Shown one piece after another: positions 1-10,619 of a stretch of 64,000 nt of DNA. Position 1 is the first letter of the stretch. Each line of letters starts with the position of its first letter. Under the pieces are notes generated by a model, which was not told where the DNA came from, did not search any database, and was given only the letters and a program-made list of their open reading frames with translations. The translations under genes were made by a program, and so were the position numbers. Origin of the DNA: Echinarachnius parma (lineage: Eukaryota > Echinodermata > Echinoidea > Clypeasteroida > Echinarachniidae); assembly GCA_037951105.1 (NCBI GenBank), contig JBAMJV010001394.1, positions 1 through 64,000 on the forward strand, written 5' to 3'.

Positions 1-442
1 TTTCCTGTTTATCTGCATATCACATGTGATAATCTGTGTCACATATTTGGGAAGAAATATGATATGATATTCTCTTTATTGTGAAGCTTTTAAGATATCC
101 TTTTATCTGTTTTTAATATGAGGGAAATATGAATAATTACTCAACTTAAAGCTAAATAGCTGCTTTGAGAAATGTCCCACATACGCATCAAGTGTGTAGC
201 CACTTGTACTTATACAAGACAAAGGGGGGAAAACAGGAAGGGAGATTTTGGCGAAATCTCAGTGGCCCACATAACATTTTCAGCTTATTTTTCTGCATTT
301 AACAATATTAAGATTCAGATTTCACCATGTAAACCCCTTTGTTTTATACAACTTCAACAATATTGATTAATTAGTTTGGCCAATAAACTTTACTTTCCCA
401 ATCATGATATTTAGCTTTAAACTCTTTTGTGAAACACTCCCC
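1..442. other. AT-rich DNA, no gene or repeat recognised
   Basis: No plausible exon, RNA gene or clear repeat was seen. Short open frames here look like chance. If the proposed minus-strand gene with exons at 43.7 and 14.6 kb is real, this stretch is intronic or downstream of it. Confidence 0.4.
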
Positions 443-586
443 GGGCCGGTATTCCATAAACTTCTAAGAAAACTTACTTATAGCGATAATAAGCAAATTG
501 TCTGAGAAATGTTACTTAAATTGTCTTAAATCAAAGCAAAATTGCTTAGATGTTTAGCCCTTATGTGTGTATGGAATACCTGCCCA
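443..586. mobile_element. Short MITE with GGTATTCCATA terminal inverted repeats
   Basis: The left end reads GGGCCGGTATTCCATA and the right end TATGGAATACCTGCCCA. These are near-perfect inverted repeats about 143 bp apart with non-coding AT-rich DNA between them. This is the layout of a non-autonomous DNA transposon. No target-site duplication could be defined. Confidence 0.6.
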
Positions 587-783
587 GGTCTCTTCCCTCT
601 CTAATACAAGCCATGCACCTTCCCGGGACAGCGGCATCATCACATAGCAGGCTGTATGTCAGAGGGAAAGCGCCCCGAGGAGGGTTTTCATTCTCACTAC
701 TGGTGTACTCTTTGTGCCCCAATTAGGATGACAACAGCAGGCTCCAAATGTTTTGTAGCTGCATTACGCTTATGGCTTGGAAC

Positions 784-837
784 ACCCCCACCCCCCCCCC
801 CCACCCCCCCCCCCCACCCCCCCCCCCCCCCCCCCCC
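784..837. repeat. Poly-C tract with rare A interruptions
   Basis: About 54 bases that are almost entirely C, broken by two single A residues. It is one of many homopolymeric G/C runs in the window. The proline-rich open frame across it is an artefact of the tract. Confidence 0.95.
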
Positions 838-971
838 GCTCAGGTTTTACAGGTCATGACAGGCTTTTACATAAATGTACTGGAATACGTGAATTTTATA
901 GATAGTCATGTTAGAAATTAAATTCCAAAATAAATGAAAATTCAGTGTTAAACTCAGTTGTTTATGCACTA

Positions 972-1030
972 TTAACCATCCCTCACTATAGATTTGGCAA
1001 TCCATAGAGTTGATACATGGCCACCAGACT
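972..1030 (-). mobile_element. Degenerate copy of TTAA-bounded micro-element family B
   Basis: It contains the family B order: TTAACC, a tract ending ATAGATTTGGCAATCC, then ATAGAGTTGATACATGG and CCACCAG. It matches the better copy at 17155-17234 but its right end has decayed. Confidence 0.5.
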
Positions 1031-1320
1031 CACACACCATGCATATCAAACAGAAAATTAAGGGAATCAGCCTTGCTGAAGGACATATGCCAATTTGGGC
1101 ATTAAACCCAAGACATTTGTATTAAAAGATGAAGGCCTAACCCGATATGCCACAGCACTCCCAAATACTCCTCCGACACTCCCCCTAATAAATGCAATTT
1201 GCTGAAAAACTCTTTAAGATGCCGGCTGACCGACCTGGCTAAATAAAAAGCGGAAGAGGGATGAAAAGCGGATTTCCTTTGCGGCTTGGCGGACAAACTA
1301 TGCTCCTCACTCTCTCTACA

Positions 1321-1655
1321 TTATCGTAACCTTCTGAACTCATAACTTAATTCTATCAATTAACTCATGTCAAGGTACTGTACAGTATCTACTAGTCAAT
1401 GGCATTTGAGGACTTAAAAAGTTGATCAATATTTGTATGATGCCGATTTGAGCATCTTATCTTCTAGAACCATGTACCTAATTATCGTAACCTCATGAAC
1501 TGTGTACTTGATATCCTCAATTCACTCACATCAAGATAGTCTCTACATGTATATACATGTATAGTGCAATTTTAGCCATCCGCATTTGAAGACATAAAGT
1601 TGGTTGATATTGTATGACATTAATTGTTTTGCATCTTACTCTATAGACCACGTAG
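1321..1655. repeat. Two-copy diverged tandem repeat, period about 171 bp
   Basis: TTATCGTAACC begins both units (1321 and 1492). Both then carry a CTCA-TCAAG stretch, a GCATTTGA(G/A)GAC box and a TTGTATGA box in the same order. The copies are diverged by substitutions and small indels, so the duplication is old. Confidence 0.65.
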
Positions 1656-1850
1656 TACTTCTCTCAATGAGCTCCCATGATGTAAATACCAAAACTAGTA
1701 CATTGCAATCTATGTGGCTGGAATTCACAAAGGAGCTCGTTTAAAAGGTACATTTTAGTAATCAATATGGGAAGACTTAACTTTTGTTCTTGATTTTCGC
1801 AGGACAAAATAAATCAAAAATATATATATCATATTTTCTCAGAATGAGTT

Positions 1851-2360
1851 TATGGCGAATGTGCGTTAAACCGAAACAAAGTCGACCCCTACAGATTAAT
1901 CGCTTTTGATCTCAGCACGACCACAGAAAGCCAAACATATTCAACATTATTCTACCTTTCATGAGAAATTGGAAAGAGGGAAAGAGCTACCAGGATATCA
2001 CCTATCAAAAACATTGCTAAAGAATGCCGAGACATAGATAGATGGAAAATGTGCATTACACCAAAACAAAGTCGTCCCCTACAATTTAATCGCTTTTGAT
2101 CCTGGTATGACCATAGCAATCAAAACATATTCTGTTACCTTTAGCAAGAAAACTAGACGAGGTTGTATGATTTCACCTATTGAAGACATTTCCAAAGATT
2201 CCTAAGACTGTGTTTACGGAAAATGCGCTTTTGTGCGTTGTACCAAAAAATGAAATCGTCCCCAGGGGCTTAATATCAGCTTTTGATCTTAGCATGACCA
2301 CAGAATCAAAATATATTGTGAGTCAACTTTAATGAGAAAATTGGAAGAGGTTGGGAGACT
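1851..2360. repeat. Three-copy diverged tandem repeat, period about 185 bp
   Basis: Units begin near GTGCGTT/GTGCATT at 1861, 2051 and 2233. Each contains an A-rich block, a GTCG-CCCCTA box, GCTTTTGATC and a (C/A)TGACCA(C/T)AG box followed by ATCAAAA(C)ATAT. The order is conserved and the sequences are diverged. No coding potential was seen. Confidence 0.7.
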
Positions 2361-3660
2361 CAGCAGATGGGGCTGGTGGTATTAAAAGGTCAAATCCTGG
2401 TCAGAAGCTATTTTTTCTTATTAATATCAAGAGCCCATTAATATCTAAATTGATATACATGTAGGCCATACACACCCTTTTTTATAATTACATTATACTG
2501 TAAAAGGTGTAACGTATATTATTATTATTATAGCAAACAAGAAAATATTGCGTTATTCTTTTTTATTTTTTATTAATAGCACTGTTGGAAATGATGAATA
2601 CAGCATAGAAATAACAGTCAACAACAATCTATGAACTCAAACTTTATTGTTTAAAAAAGGTTAAAGGCTTAATAAAGGACTGATGTAGTTTTTTTTTATT
2701 TGTCATCTCATTTCATATCACAACAATGTAATTCATAATGGATTTCACAGTTGATTCACATAAACACTGGTTTGGCAAATGCCAACTGTGTTATTAATTT
2801 AGATAACAATGATATTCATTGCAACACAATACTATGCATTTCTTAGAAGTGCATGCTCAAGGATGGATTTTTTCCCTGGATGCTTTTAGTTGTCATGGGT
2901 TACAAGTCAATCGATGCACTGTTCTACTTTGTATATTCTCCTAATGCATTATCATGTCAAGAGAATAACATCTTATGTTCGTACATTAAATATATATTGG
3001 AAAAATTATGCACTTTAAAAAATATTTACACAGATACCATATATATAACTCATGCCAATTGATATTATTATCGTTACTCACGAAGACACCAATCTTAAAT
3101 TACCATATGTATTCCATAATTGTGTGATTACTTTGCAATCAATGCAATATTTAGCTGTCTAATTCATTCTCTCTTAATCATGTTTGTAATACACGTTATG
3201 CAATGTTCAATATGTATGCACTCTGCAGTTAATTTACAAGGCTACTGGTATTAGCTCCTTACATAACACCAATATTCATTCTAACACTATAAGAATTTGC
3301 TCAGTACATACTCAGAAATTCAGAAATTTTCTTTGCTTGACATCTTTTGATGCTGAAGGTTGCCACGGGTAACCGGTCAAGCAATACTAATGCAATAGGG
3401 ACAATAACTACAAGTACGGTATGGAAAATTGAATCAGTGTGGGTTGAATGGACATACATGTAAACATATTTTCCCAATGTACATTTTCATCAAAAAGATA
3501 AATGTCTTGTTTCTTTCAGTACCTGCATCATGTAAGAATTTACTTTCCAGAGCTCTTGTTTTTCTACTTCCAATCAGCCAAATTTGTTTTTTTTCCCAAT
3601 GTCCATGATAAACAGACTGATGAAAATTGTGCATAAACAAACATTATACACAATCATACA
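2361..3660. other. AT-rich DNA with no recognised gene
   Basis: A short ATT run lies near 2515-2533. Open frames of 60-70 codons on either strand show no family signature and no convincing splice context. Nothing else was recognised. Confidence 0.4.
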
Positions 3661-3663
3661 GAT

Positions 3664-4012
3664 GCGCGCACACACACACACACACACTCATACAAACATA
3701 CAAATGTGCACATACTCATGCAATCACACGCATACATGTACATACACTACACTCACACACACGCAACAAAACAAACATATGAAATATATCTGAATAGCAT
3801 CACATTTGATTTACACTTGAATATATCAGGCCAATTAGCGAGTATTCTTAGGGGTCTTTTCTGAATTTCCTGTTTAAGATCACACACCCTCACACACATT
3901 CACACACATGTAACACAGAAGACAAACATTCACAAACACATTCACAAATATATACACACAGAAACAAACACTCACACGCACACATGCACACAAATACATG
4001 TACATTCTCACA
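3664..4012. repeat. CA-rich microsatellite cluster
   Basis: Two blocks (about 3664-3775 and 3880-4012) consist of ACAC runs mixed with ACAT, ACAA and TCAC. They are separated by about 100 bp of ordinary sequence. The Thr/His-rich open frames across them are simple-sequence artefacts. Confidence 0.85.
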
Positions 4013-4284
4013 CAAACAAAACTACCTGCAATCCTATTTTTGCCCAATTAGAAGCATTCTTCAAGTTTCACAGCTCATGACATTTCTGTGCTATTTTAAG
4101 AGAAATCTGCCACAGCATATCTCTGTGGAATTTGGAGGCGATTATTTTCAGGGTGTGACATAACTTGATCCTGTTTCACTTTTTAAAACCTTCCAAAGGC
4201 TCGGGATTTAACTCTCCGAGTTTCCAGCCAATAAAATATGGCAGTTTACTCATTACATTACGTATATGTTCCAAAAGTAATACA

Positions 4285-4862
4285 TTGGTTAATGACTGCA
4301 AAGAGCAGCGTGAACTGTAACAAAATATTAATGTTAAGGAGTAAACGAATCAGATTTATAGACAGTTATCCTGCTTTATCATAAGACTAAAACTGTTTTG
4401 AAAGAAAGATTGAACCTTTTGAAGTTCTGAGCTTCAAGCAATGACAGTGTAATTCACATATTTGGGTATTACACATAATTTATGTGTCAAAATAATTATA
4501 CGGATTAATGACTGCAGACAGAAGACGTAAAATGGAATGAGATACAACTGTGAAACAGTTTAAGAAGCTGTTTCCTGTACATTAGTATTTGATCCTGTTG
4601 TATTTCAAGAATACAACTTTTTAAAAGAAAGACATTATAATCCTTAGAGTCTCAATCAATGAAACGGTAATTCACATAATTTGACATTTATTACACATTT
4701 ATGTGTCTGAATTATTGATAGGGTTAATGCCTGTGAATGGAAGTGTGAATGTAATGAGATATAACAGTAATACAGTTTAAGAAGCTGTTTCCTTTAGATC
4801 ATTATTTGATCCCGCTCGATTTCAAGAGAAAGACCTTTTTCAAGAAAGTGGGATTAAAAGAA
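4285..4862. repeat. Three-copy diverged tandem repeat, period about 220 bp
   Basis: Units start at the TTAATG(A/C)CTG(C/T) box near 4290, 4504 and 4723. Units two and three share GAGATA(C/T)AAC, CAGTTTAAGAAGCTGTTTCC and a TTTGATCC block. Units one and two share ACGGTAATTCACATA-like and TTATGTGTC blocks. The third unit breaks off near 4860. Confidence 0.75.
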
Positions 4863-4961
4863 GAGACGTACTGGCTGCCATCAAATGATCTGGAATGGAA
4901 ACTTGACACTTTCTTTTATATGAAGTACTTAGTGTTACTAGTAGCATTATTATCATCAGTA

Positions 4962-4962
4962 A

Positions 4963-4995
<33 letters not shown>

Positions 4996-5100
4996 ATCAT
5001 CATCACCATCACCATCACCATCACCATCACCATCACCATCACCATCACCATCACCATCACCATCACCATCACCATCATCATCATCATCATCATCATTATC
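4962..5100. repeat. Compound microsatellite: (ATT)n then (ACCATC)n
   Basis: A run of ATT from 4962 to 4993 passes through ATCATC into a hexanucleotide ACCATC/CATCAC array to about 5082. A CAT run to about 5100 follows. The Asp/Gly-rich frame on the minus strand is just this array translated. Confidence 0.95.
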
Positions 5101-5461
5101 ACCACTCCTCATTATTATTATGAAATATTTGAATTTCCCTGCTTATTGAATGCTTTAATTATTATACTTTCATTATGATACTGATCATACTTTTACTACT
5201 CCTAAGCAAATGATAAAGGATGATAAAAGAAATTGAATTTATGTAATTCCCTGTGAGTAGGTAATTCTGACGAGCTCTCTGAGCAAGATGAACAAAAGTA
5301 AACCCAGGCAATTCAATTAGCATCACACTGTCTAATTAAGCTAGGTATAACTGGCTTCTATTAATCCCTCAATTCATTATCGAACCTCTTCCTAATCACC
5401 CAGCATAACAAGCCTCTCCTAATCCTACCCCTGGATACTAATAGCTATAATTGCATAAATC

Positions 5462-6655
5462 ACTATTCAATTCAAATATGGTTTATTCATTAAAAATACA
5501 TATATGGCAGCCACAGGGCTGAATTGCATATGTGTTTACAAAAATAAATTACATACAAAGTTTAACAAAATTAAGAACGTAAATGATAAACATGCATAAC
5601 GAAATACATTTTAAATAATAGGTGTATATTTGGAGAACAAAATTAGACATCTAAAATTGGACAACTAATAACGCTAAAAATATAAAAATGCTAAAACATA
5701 TTGCACGTGTGTAATTGCATTTTAACATAAAAGCTCCAGTTGTGGCTTTGCATTGTATTTAGAAAGAAAATTACACAAACAAAAGTGATTAAATTACATT
5801 TCAATAAATAAGATCCTTTCAAGGGGATGCGTATAAATCCAACTAACTAAAAGGGTTTTGTGAGCAGGTTCTAAAAAAGTAAATCACAAAATGTGGGTTT
5901 GCCATTCTTTTAGATAAATAATACATTATCATAAATTATCATATTATCATGAATTAATAAATATAATCATAAAAGTAGGGTATATCATAAAGCAAATGCA
6001 ATGCAGTGTAAATAGACGGAATTAGACAATCATTCAAATCATTACCAGGAATAATTTGTTTAAAGGAGTATGATTAAGAGGACTATTATATAAATACACG
6101 GCTTTGCGTATGCTGACAATACAATGAATATTAAAGCAATTCATTATTCGAATAACACAACTGTTCCTATGTACAATATAAAAAACAAGAGGAGATTATC
6201 ACACACTGTTAAAAAGCCGAATGAGGTATGGTAAAGGGCTGTTTTTCATTCGATTCGTTTTGTATTTTAATTCTGGTACTTTTGTTGTTGATCTTAGAGT
6301 TCGTCTGTTGGCAGGCCATGCGGGAATGAATTGTTCGAATTGTGATGTAGTGTCCATGGTTTTCTTAATGAATGTTGTACAGAGCGTTTCCCTGCGTTCT
6401 TCTAGGGTCGACAGAGAAATTAGTTGTAGTGTTTCGTCGTAAGTGGTGTATTGGTCACCAAAAATAATGCGTAAGGCGCGTTTTTGTATTCTTTCTAGTT
6501 TATCGTTTTTGGTTACGGGTTATTCCTCCATGCCAGACAGGAGCAGCGTATTCGAGGGACCGACGGACATAGCTCTGGAATATGGTAAGGAGGTCACTTC
6601 TGGGTAGACCATGGCTCTTTAAGAGACGCAACATGTAGAGCTTTCGTTTGCACTA
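5462..6655 (-). mobile_element. 5'-truncated non-LTR retrotransposon (LINE)
   Basis: The minus strand carries the C-terminal end of a LINE ORF2 (6199-6655). About 730 bp of AT-rich 3' UTR follow, ending near 5462. The 5' side stops abruptly at about 6655, just before a TTAA micro-element at 6663, as expected for 5' truncation during target-primed reverse transcription. The class is most likely CR1/L2/Rex-like, judged only from the motif style after the polymerase domain. Confidence 0.75.
6199..6655 (-). pseudogene. C-terminal fragment of LINE reverse transcriptase ORF, frameshifted
   Basis: Read on the minus strand from about 6650, translation gives KLYMLRLLKSHGLPRSDLL, then TIFQSYVRRSLEYAAPVWHG. 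After a one-base frameshift near 6515 it continues with LERIQKRALRIIFGDQYTTY and runs to a TGA at 6199-6201. LEYAAPVW and the LER(I/V)QKRALRII box are characteristic of the region after the polymerase domain in CR1/L2-type LINEs. The catalytic YADD part is missing, an in-frame TAG sits at the 5' edge and the frame is broken, so the fragment is dead. Confidence 0.85.
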
Positions 6656-6662
6656 AAACACA

Positions 6663-6755
6663 TTAATCCTGTCAGTACTGGTCCCCAATATACTCTGGCT
6701 TGGGTCTATGGAGAATGCATGTTAAAGCAAAATCAATTAGTCCTGAATGGGTTAA
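6663..6755 (+). mobile_element. TTAA-bounded micro-element, family A
   Basis: The element runs from TTAA at 6663 to TTAA at 6752. Its inverted ends have the family form TTAACCCATTCAGGACTGG and its reverse complement. The core reads GGCTTGGGTCTATGGAGAAT followed by GCATGTTA. Similar copies occur at 9621, 25721, 30991, 40462 and 50386. A TTAATTAACCCATTCAC stretch right after it may be a broken second copy. Confidence 0.75.
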
Positions 6756-7158
6756 TTAACCCATTCACATCTAATGTACAAGTGGTAATTTATATATGGT
6801 ATCTTATCCATTGATGTTTGAAGTAAGCTATTCGCGGTAACTCTTTGATTTTCTTTTTTTAAATATCACAAACATACTTTTGCTTATTTATTATTAACAC
6901 AGAAACATGGTGGGCTATGTACAAAGTCAATGGAGAGTTCTGAATCTGGAAGGGAACAAGTTAAGATGAAATGCACATTGTATTTGGACAGCTCTGATGG
7001 GGTATCCATAGTAACCATAGAACAAAAGGCTCCACTGCTACTGGTAGGCAATTATGAACTGAAACAGTTAATTATATCAGTAAATAATCATATTAATCAA
7101 CGTCCCTGGTTAGTAAATTACTTGTACATGTATGTACTCTTTCATCAAATGCCATTAG

Positions 7159-7345
7159 AAAACACACACACACAAACACACACACACATACATACAGTCA
7201 AATCTCCCATAGCAACCACCTGTCTACAGCAACCACCTGATCATAATGACCGCACCTGTTTCCACCCCTGAAAAATCATGTAGAGTCAAACCTGTCTATA
7301 GTGACCACCTGCCTAACATGACCAGCAACCAAACACATTATCTAT
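7159..7345. repeat. CA run plus CAACCACCTGTCTA-type interspersed repeat
   Basis: A CA microsatellite (7159-7190) leads into two imperfect copies of a unit reading AGTCAAA-CT-CC(T)-TAT/ATAG-(C/G)A(C)CACCTG. They are followed by TGACCGCACC or TGACCAGCAACC. A related stretch (AACCTGTCTATAGAGGTCAC) is at 32379-32455 and ends in ACACAGGTTTCAC. Confidence 0.55.
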
Positions 7346-7728
7346 ATGACAAATATTGCATCATTTTTTAACAGCTTTGGAGCAGTATCCATTGTAACCA
7401 TACAACAAAATATTGTACACAACACACTTACACACACACATACATATATACATACATAATAGAAAACATTTAAGATAAAATGAAATTTGCAGTTTTCAGC
7501 ATTTGTCAGCATTGCATCAGTTATTGAATTGGCGCGTCTCACCTAGTGACTGTCATAGTGAAATATTGAAATGGATGGCTTGTAAACACTAAATAATGCA
7601 TGGAAATCATATTGTATCTGGATGTAGGTGATGGTAATGTGATAACACATGTTCACTATTGATTGGCTTCACTACAACCTCAAGGACAGATCATTGTAGT
7701 TCCAATTTACACAGTACACATGTCACAT

Positions 7729-7894
7729 CAGTGGCATAGCTGGGGGGGGGGGGGGGGGGGGGGGTTGGCAGGTGCCCCCCTATTTATGTGAAGGAAAACA
7801 AAAACTTTAGAACAGGGGACATTTTTTGAAAAAACAAAGACATACATTTATAAGGTGTCCCCCCCTTCATCAGTCCGACCACACTAAACCACTG
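7729..7894. mobile_element. hAT-like MITE with CAGTGGC ends and 8-bp target duplication
   Basis: It begins CAGTGGCATAGC, contains a 24-base G run, an A-rich core and a CCCCCC tract, and ends ACCACTG. The flanking octamer TGTCACAT is repeated exactly at 7721-7728 and 7895-7902. Two other copies (26028 and 36741) also have perfect 8-bp duplications. An 8-bp duplication with CAG(T/G)G ends is typical of the hAT superfamily. Confidence 0.85.
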
Positions 7895-8109
7895 TGTCAC
7901 ATCCGAATCTAATATACACTGCATTTCCTACAAACCACTGCGCTGACAATGTATGTATTAATAATTGGGGTGGGTGAAACAGCTGTTCGTTGTAATTTTG
8001 TTTGCTCTAAAACTGGATGACTTGTTTACCTTGCACTTTGCTTTGAAACACATGCTAAATATGAATGAAATATATTATGTGTTATATATAATAGTGTATA
8101 GTCTATCTG

Positions 8110-8677
8110 TTAAAGGGGTAGTCCGGGCCTGATATAACTATTCGTTTTTTGAATAAGCAGAACAAGACGAATGATTGGTGAAAATTTGATCAAAATCGGA
8201 CAAGAAACACGGGAGTTATACCTGTTTGAACATTATGTAATAATGAGCGATCGTTTCAAAATTGCCGCCATATGCAACCTCATTCACGAGCACCTCGCCA
8301 TGGCTTTAGTACATGAAAATACACTTATTTCTCATTTTTCTATGCTAAAAATTAACTTTTCTCTCCTTTTTTCACGAATTCATAAAAGAATATCGATGGG
8401 GCAACCTCATTTGAATGTGTAAGCTCATAAATTTGCTTTGTTATGAAGAAAATTTAAATTTTGTTAAATTTCCATGTAGAAGTCAAAATGGCTGCAGCTC
8501 GCAAGTGACGTCACGATCGATAGCAATTGCGAACGATACTAAAAATCGGAGCAAAGTTCGTCCTGTCATAACTTTTTTATTGCTTTTCCGTTTTGGCTCA
8601 AATTTTCGATCCCGATTCTTCATATTCACCTCATTTTATAGCAAATATCACATTTCTGGGGTGGAATTCCTCTTTAA
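8110..8677. mobile_element. TTAA-AGGGG-ended element, about 570 bp
   Basis: The left end is TTAAAGGGGTAGTCCGGGC and the right end GGGGTGGAATTCCTCTTTAA, so the outer 10 or so bases are inverted repeats including TTAA. The interior contains GAAAATTTGATCAAAATCGG, also a stretch often seen in dispersed repeats. Open frames here belong to the element and show no protein signature. Larger relatives lie at 24809, 32517 and 33547. Confidence 0.65.
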
Positions 8678-8848
8678 CTACGTACTATAGAATAGCAAAG
8701 CAATTGTGACAACAAAAATAGTATAATGATAATCATAGAATAACATTTTTTTCCATCTAATACATAAAAGGATCTAAGCTACATTTTTATTTATATTTTC
8801 CTTGAACATTAGGTACAGTTAAAAGATGCACATTTATCTGGTGCACCT

Positions 8849-8900
8849 CTTTAACTCCCTGGGGAGCATACTAGCCAGGCCAACCATATTTGTACACCAG
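8849..8900 (-). mobile_element. SINE fragment
   Basis: AACTCCCTGGGGAGCATACT followed by AGCC is the reverse complement of the middle of the SINE at 51551 (AGCTAGTATGCTCCCCGGGG, then AGTT). Only this internal part is recognisable. Confidence 0.6.
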
Positions 8901-8960
8901 GCTAATTGTTACCAGACCAGATACCCTTTCATCCTCCTTGGTTGAATATAGCAATATGAA

Positions 8961-9184
8961 TTAATCCATTGACTGCAGGAACCTGGTGGGTCCTGTATTA
9001 ACTCTATGGGATTGCAAAATCTGCTAGGGAACAGGTTAACCCATTGCCTATGGGAACCTAGTGGGCTTTGTATTAACTATATAGGGATTGCAACATCTAG
9101 TAGGGAACAGGTTAACCCATTGCCTACAGGAACTTGATGAGTCCTGTATTGACTATATGGGGATTGCAGAAGTGAACAGGTCAA
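8961..9184 (+). mobile_element. Three head-to-tail TTAA micro-elements (family B) sharing TTAA junctions
   Basis: Three copies span 8961-9039, 9036-9115 and 9112-9184. Each starts near TTAACCCATTGCCTA(C/T), runs through GGAACCTGGTGGG-like and ATGGGGATTGCA-like boxes, and ends TAGGGAACAGGTTAA. Adjacent copies use the same TTAA as the end of one and the start of the next. The third is more diverged and ends in GTCAA. Confidence 0.85.
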
Positions 9185-9620
9185 TTTCTTTCTGCAAAGA
9201 ATACAATTCCCGTCATCGATACTGATCAGTATCGAGCCCAGAACCTCATGATAAAAATTCAAGCACTTAGATCATTGGTGGCACAACAAAATCACAATGA
9301 TTGACGAGAAATCAATAATTAATAATGCTTTCCTATTCCAACGGGAATTTTTAAAATACTATTCAATATAATATTGGAGATCACTGTAAGTCCATGTTTT
9401 GTGTACAATTCCTTTATGGGGCTGAGTAACGTCACATTTGAGTGACAATGAATGGGGATAAAATTGCACTCTTCAAAGAGAAAGTGAACAAATATTGATA
9501 CAGCTGTTCACTTAAAAATGTATTCTGCAATTTCAATTTTTTTCTTCAATGAAAACTCTGATATTTAACCATTTTTAGTTGACAGAGCAATGCTGCTTTT
9601 CAAAGCCTTAGGACAGGAAC

Positions 9621-9713
9621 TTATGAACCCGTTCAGTACTGGTCTCGATATTCGGGCTTGGGTCTATGGAGAATACATGTTATAGCAAACTCAATCAGTC
9701 CTGATTGGGTTAA
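9621..9713 (+). mobile_element. TTAA micro-element, family A
   Basis: It starts TTATGAACCCGTTCAGTACT, has the core GGGCTTGGGTCTATGGAGAA and ends GTCCTGATTGGGTTAA. The left TTAA has mutated to TTAT. It is non-coding. Confidence 0.75.
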
Positions 9714-10100
9714 GACAGGTTGTTAAGACAATTATTTCACATACAAAACCAGCTTTATTCAATTCTGAATAATGTCATCTTAATTGCTAAATGTTTAAAA
9801 CATTTTGCTGATCTAGAGATAATCAAACAACCAATTTTGTTTCTTCTGACATATTCCAACGACTACAAACCACTGCACGCCACCGTGCATTAAGTTACCG
9901 TGCATCTTTTCAACACCTCATTGACAGCTATGACAGCGAGATAGTAATAATAAGTAGGCGGCCTGAGACATAATTTAACAAGGATATTGCCAGACCATAC
10001 ATACCTGGGAAGGAAATTTAATAATAATCATCACCCTGAACTCATAATGTACTTTGTGGAGTATGGGTGATGATGGTGTTCATTATAGCGTGGACACAAC

Positions 10101-10183
10101 TTACCAAATTACCTACAGGAACCTGGCGGACCCTAGTGTAGCATCCCTATGGGGATTGCAACATCATGTAGGGAACAGGTTAA
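10101..10183 (+). mobile_element. TTAA micro-element, family B
   Basis: It contains TTACCTACAGGAACCTGGCGG-like and ATGGGGATTGCAACATCATG boxes and ends AGGGAACAGGTTAA. A reversed fragment of the same family (GGTTCCTGTAGGCAATGGGT, then TAA) lies about 90 bp further on at 10279-10301. Confidence 0.75.
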
Positions 10184-10345
10184 ACTTCCTTCCCAATACC
10201 TCCATCTCTCCCCCTCTCCTTTTTAACTTGTTCACTACTAGATGTTTATTTCTCATTTATACAGTTCATCAGCCTATCAGGTTCCTGTAGGCAATGGGTT
10301 AACAATACTCTCTTCATCTACCCTTAGGCCATGAAAAATAAATGG

Positions 10346-10611
10346 TTGGATTGGCGTAACCCGCCCGCCCCTAAAAATACCGGCGCTAATGCACGCCGAC
10401 CCTAGAGGTTTTTTCTGAATTTTATTTTTAAAAAAAAAATTAACAAAAAATAAAAAATAAATAAAAAATTGCAATAGAATTTGCGATTGCGATGTGTTTT
10501 GTGTGTGTTTTTGTGTATTTGTGCGAGAAAAAAAAAGAAAAAGAAAAAAAAAAAGAAAAAAAATCCCTACTGACCTACCCTAATTTTTGGTTGCCCGTTA
10601 CGCCAATCAAA
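10346..10611. mobile_element. TIR element with GATTGGCGTAAC ends
   Basis: GTTGGATTGGCGTAACCCGC at the left is mirrored by GCCCGTTACGCCAATCAAAA at the right. The centre holds GCGATTGCGATG-like sequence flanked by two A-rich tracts. It is a non-autonomous DNA element without coding capacity. Confidence 0.65.
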
Positions 10612-10619
10612 ACATTTTT

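Noticed and set aside
4840-5112. Asp/Gly/Asn-repeat protein on the minus strand
   Set aside because: It is just the ATT and ACCATC microsatellite translated.
8171-8690. Overlapping 83- and 91-codon frames
   Set aside because: Both lie wholly inside a TTAA-AGGGG-ended repeat and show no transposase or other domain.
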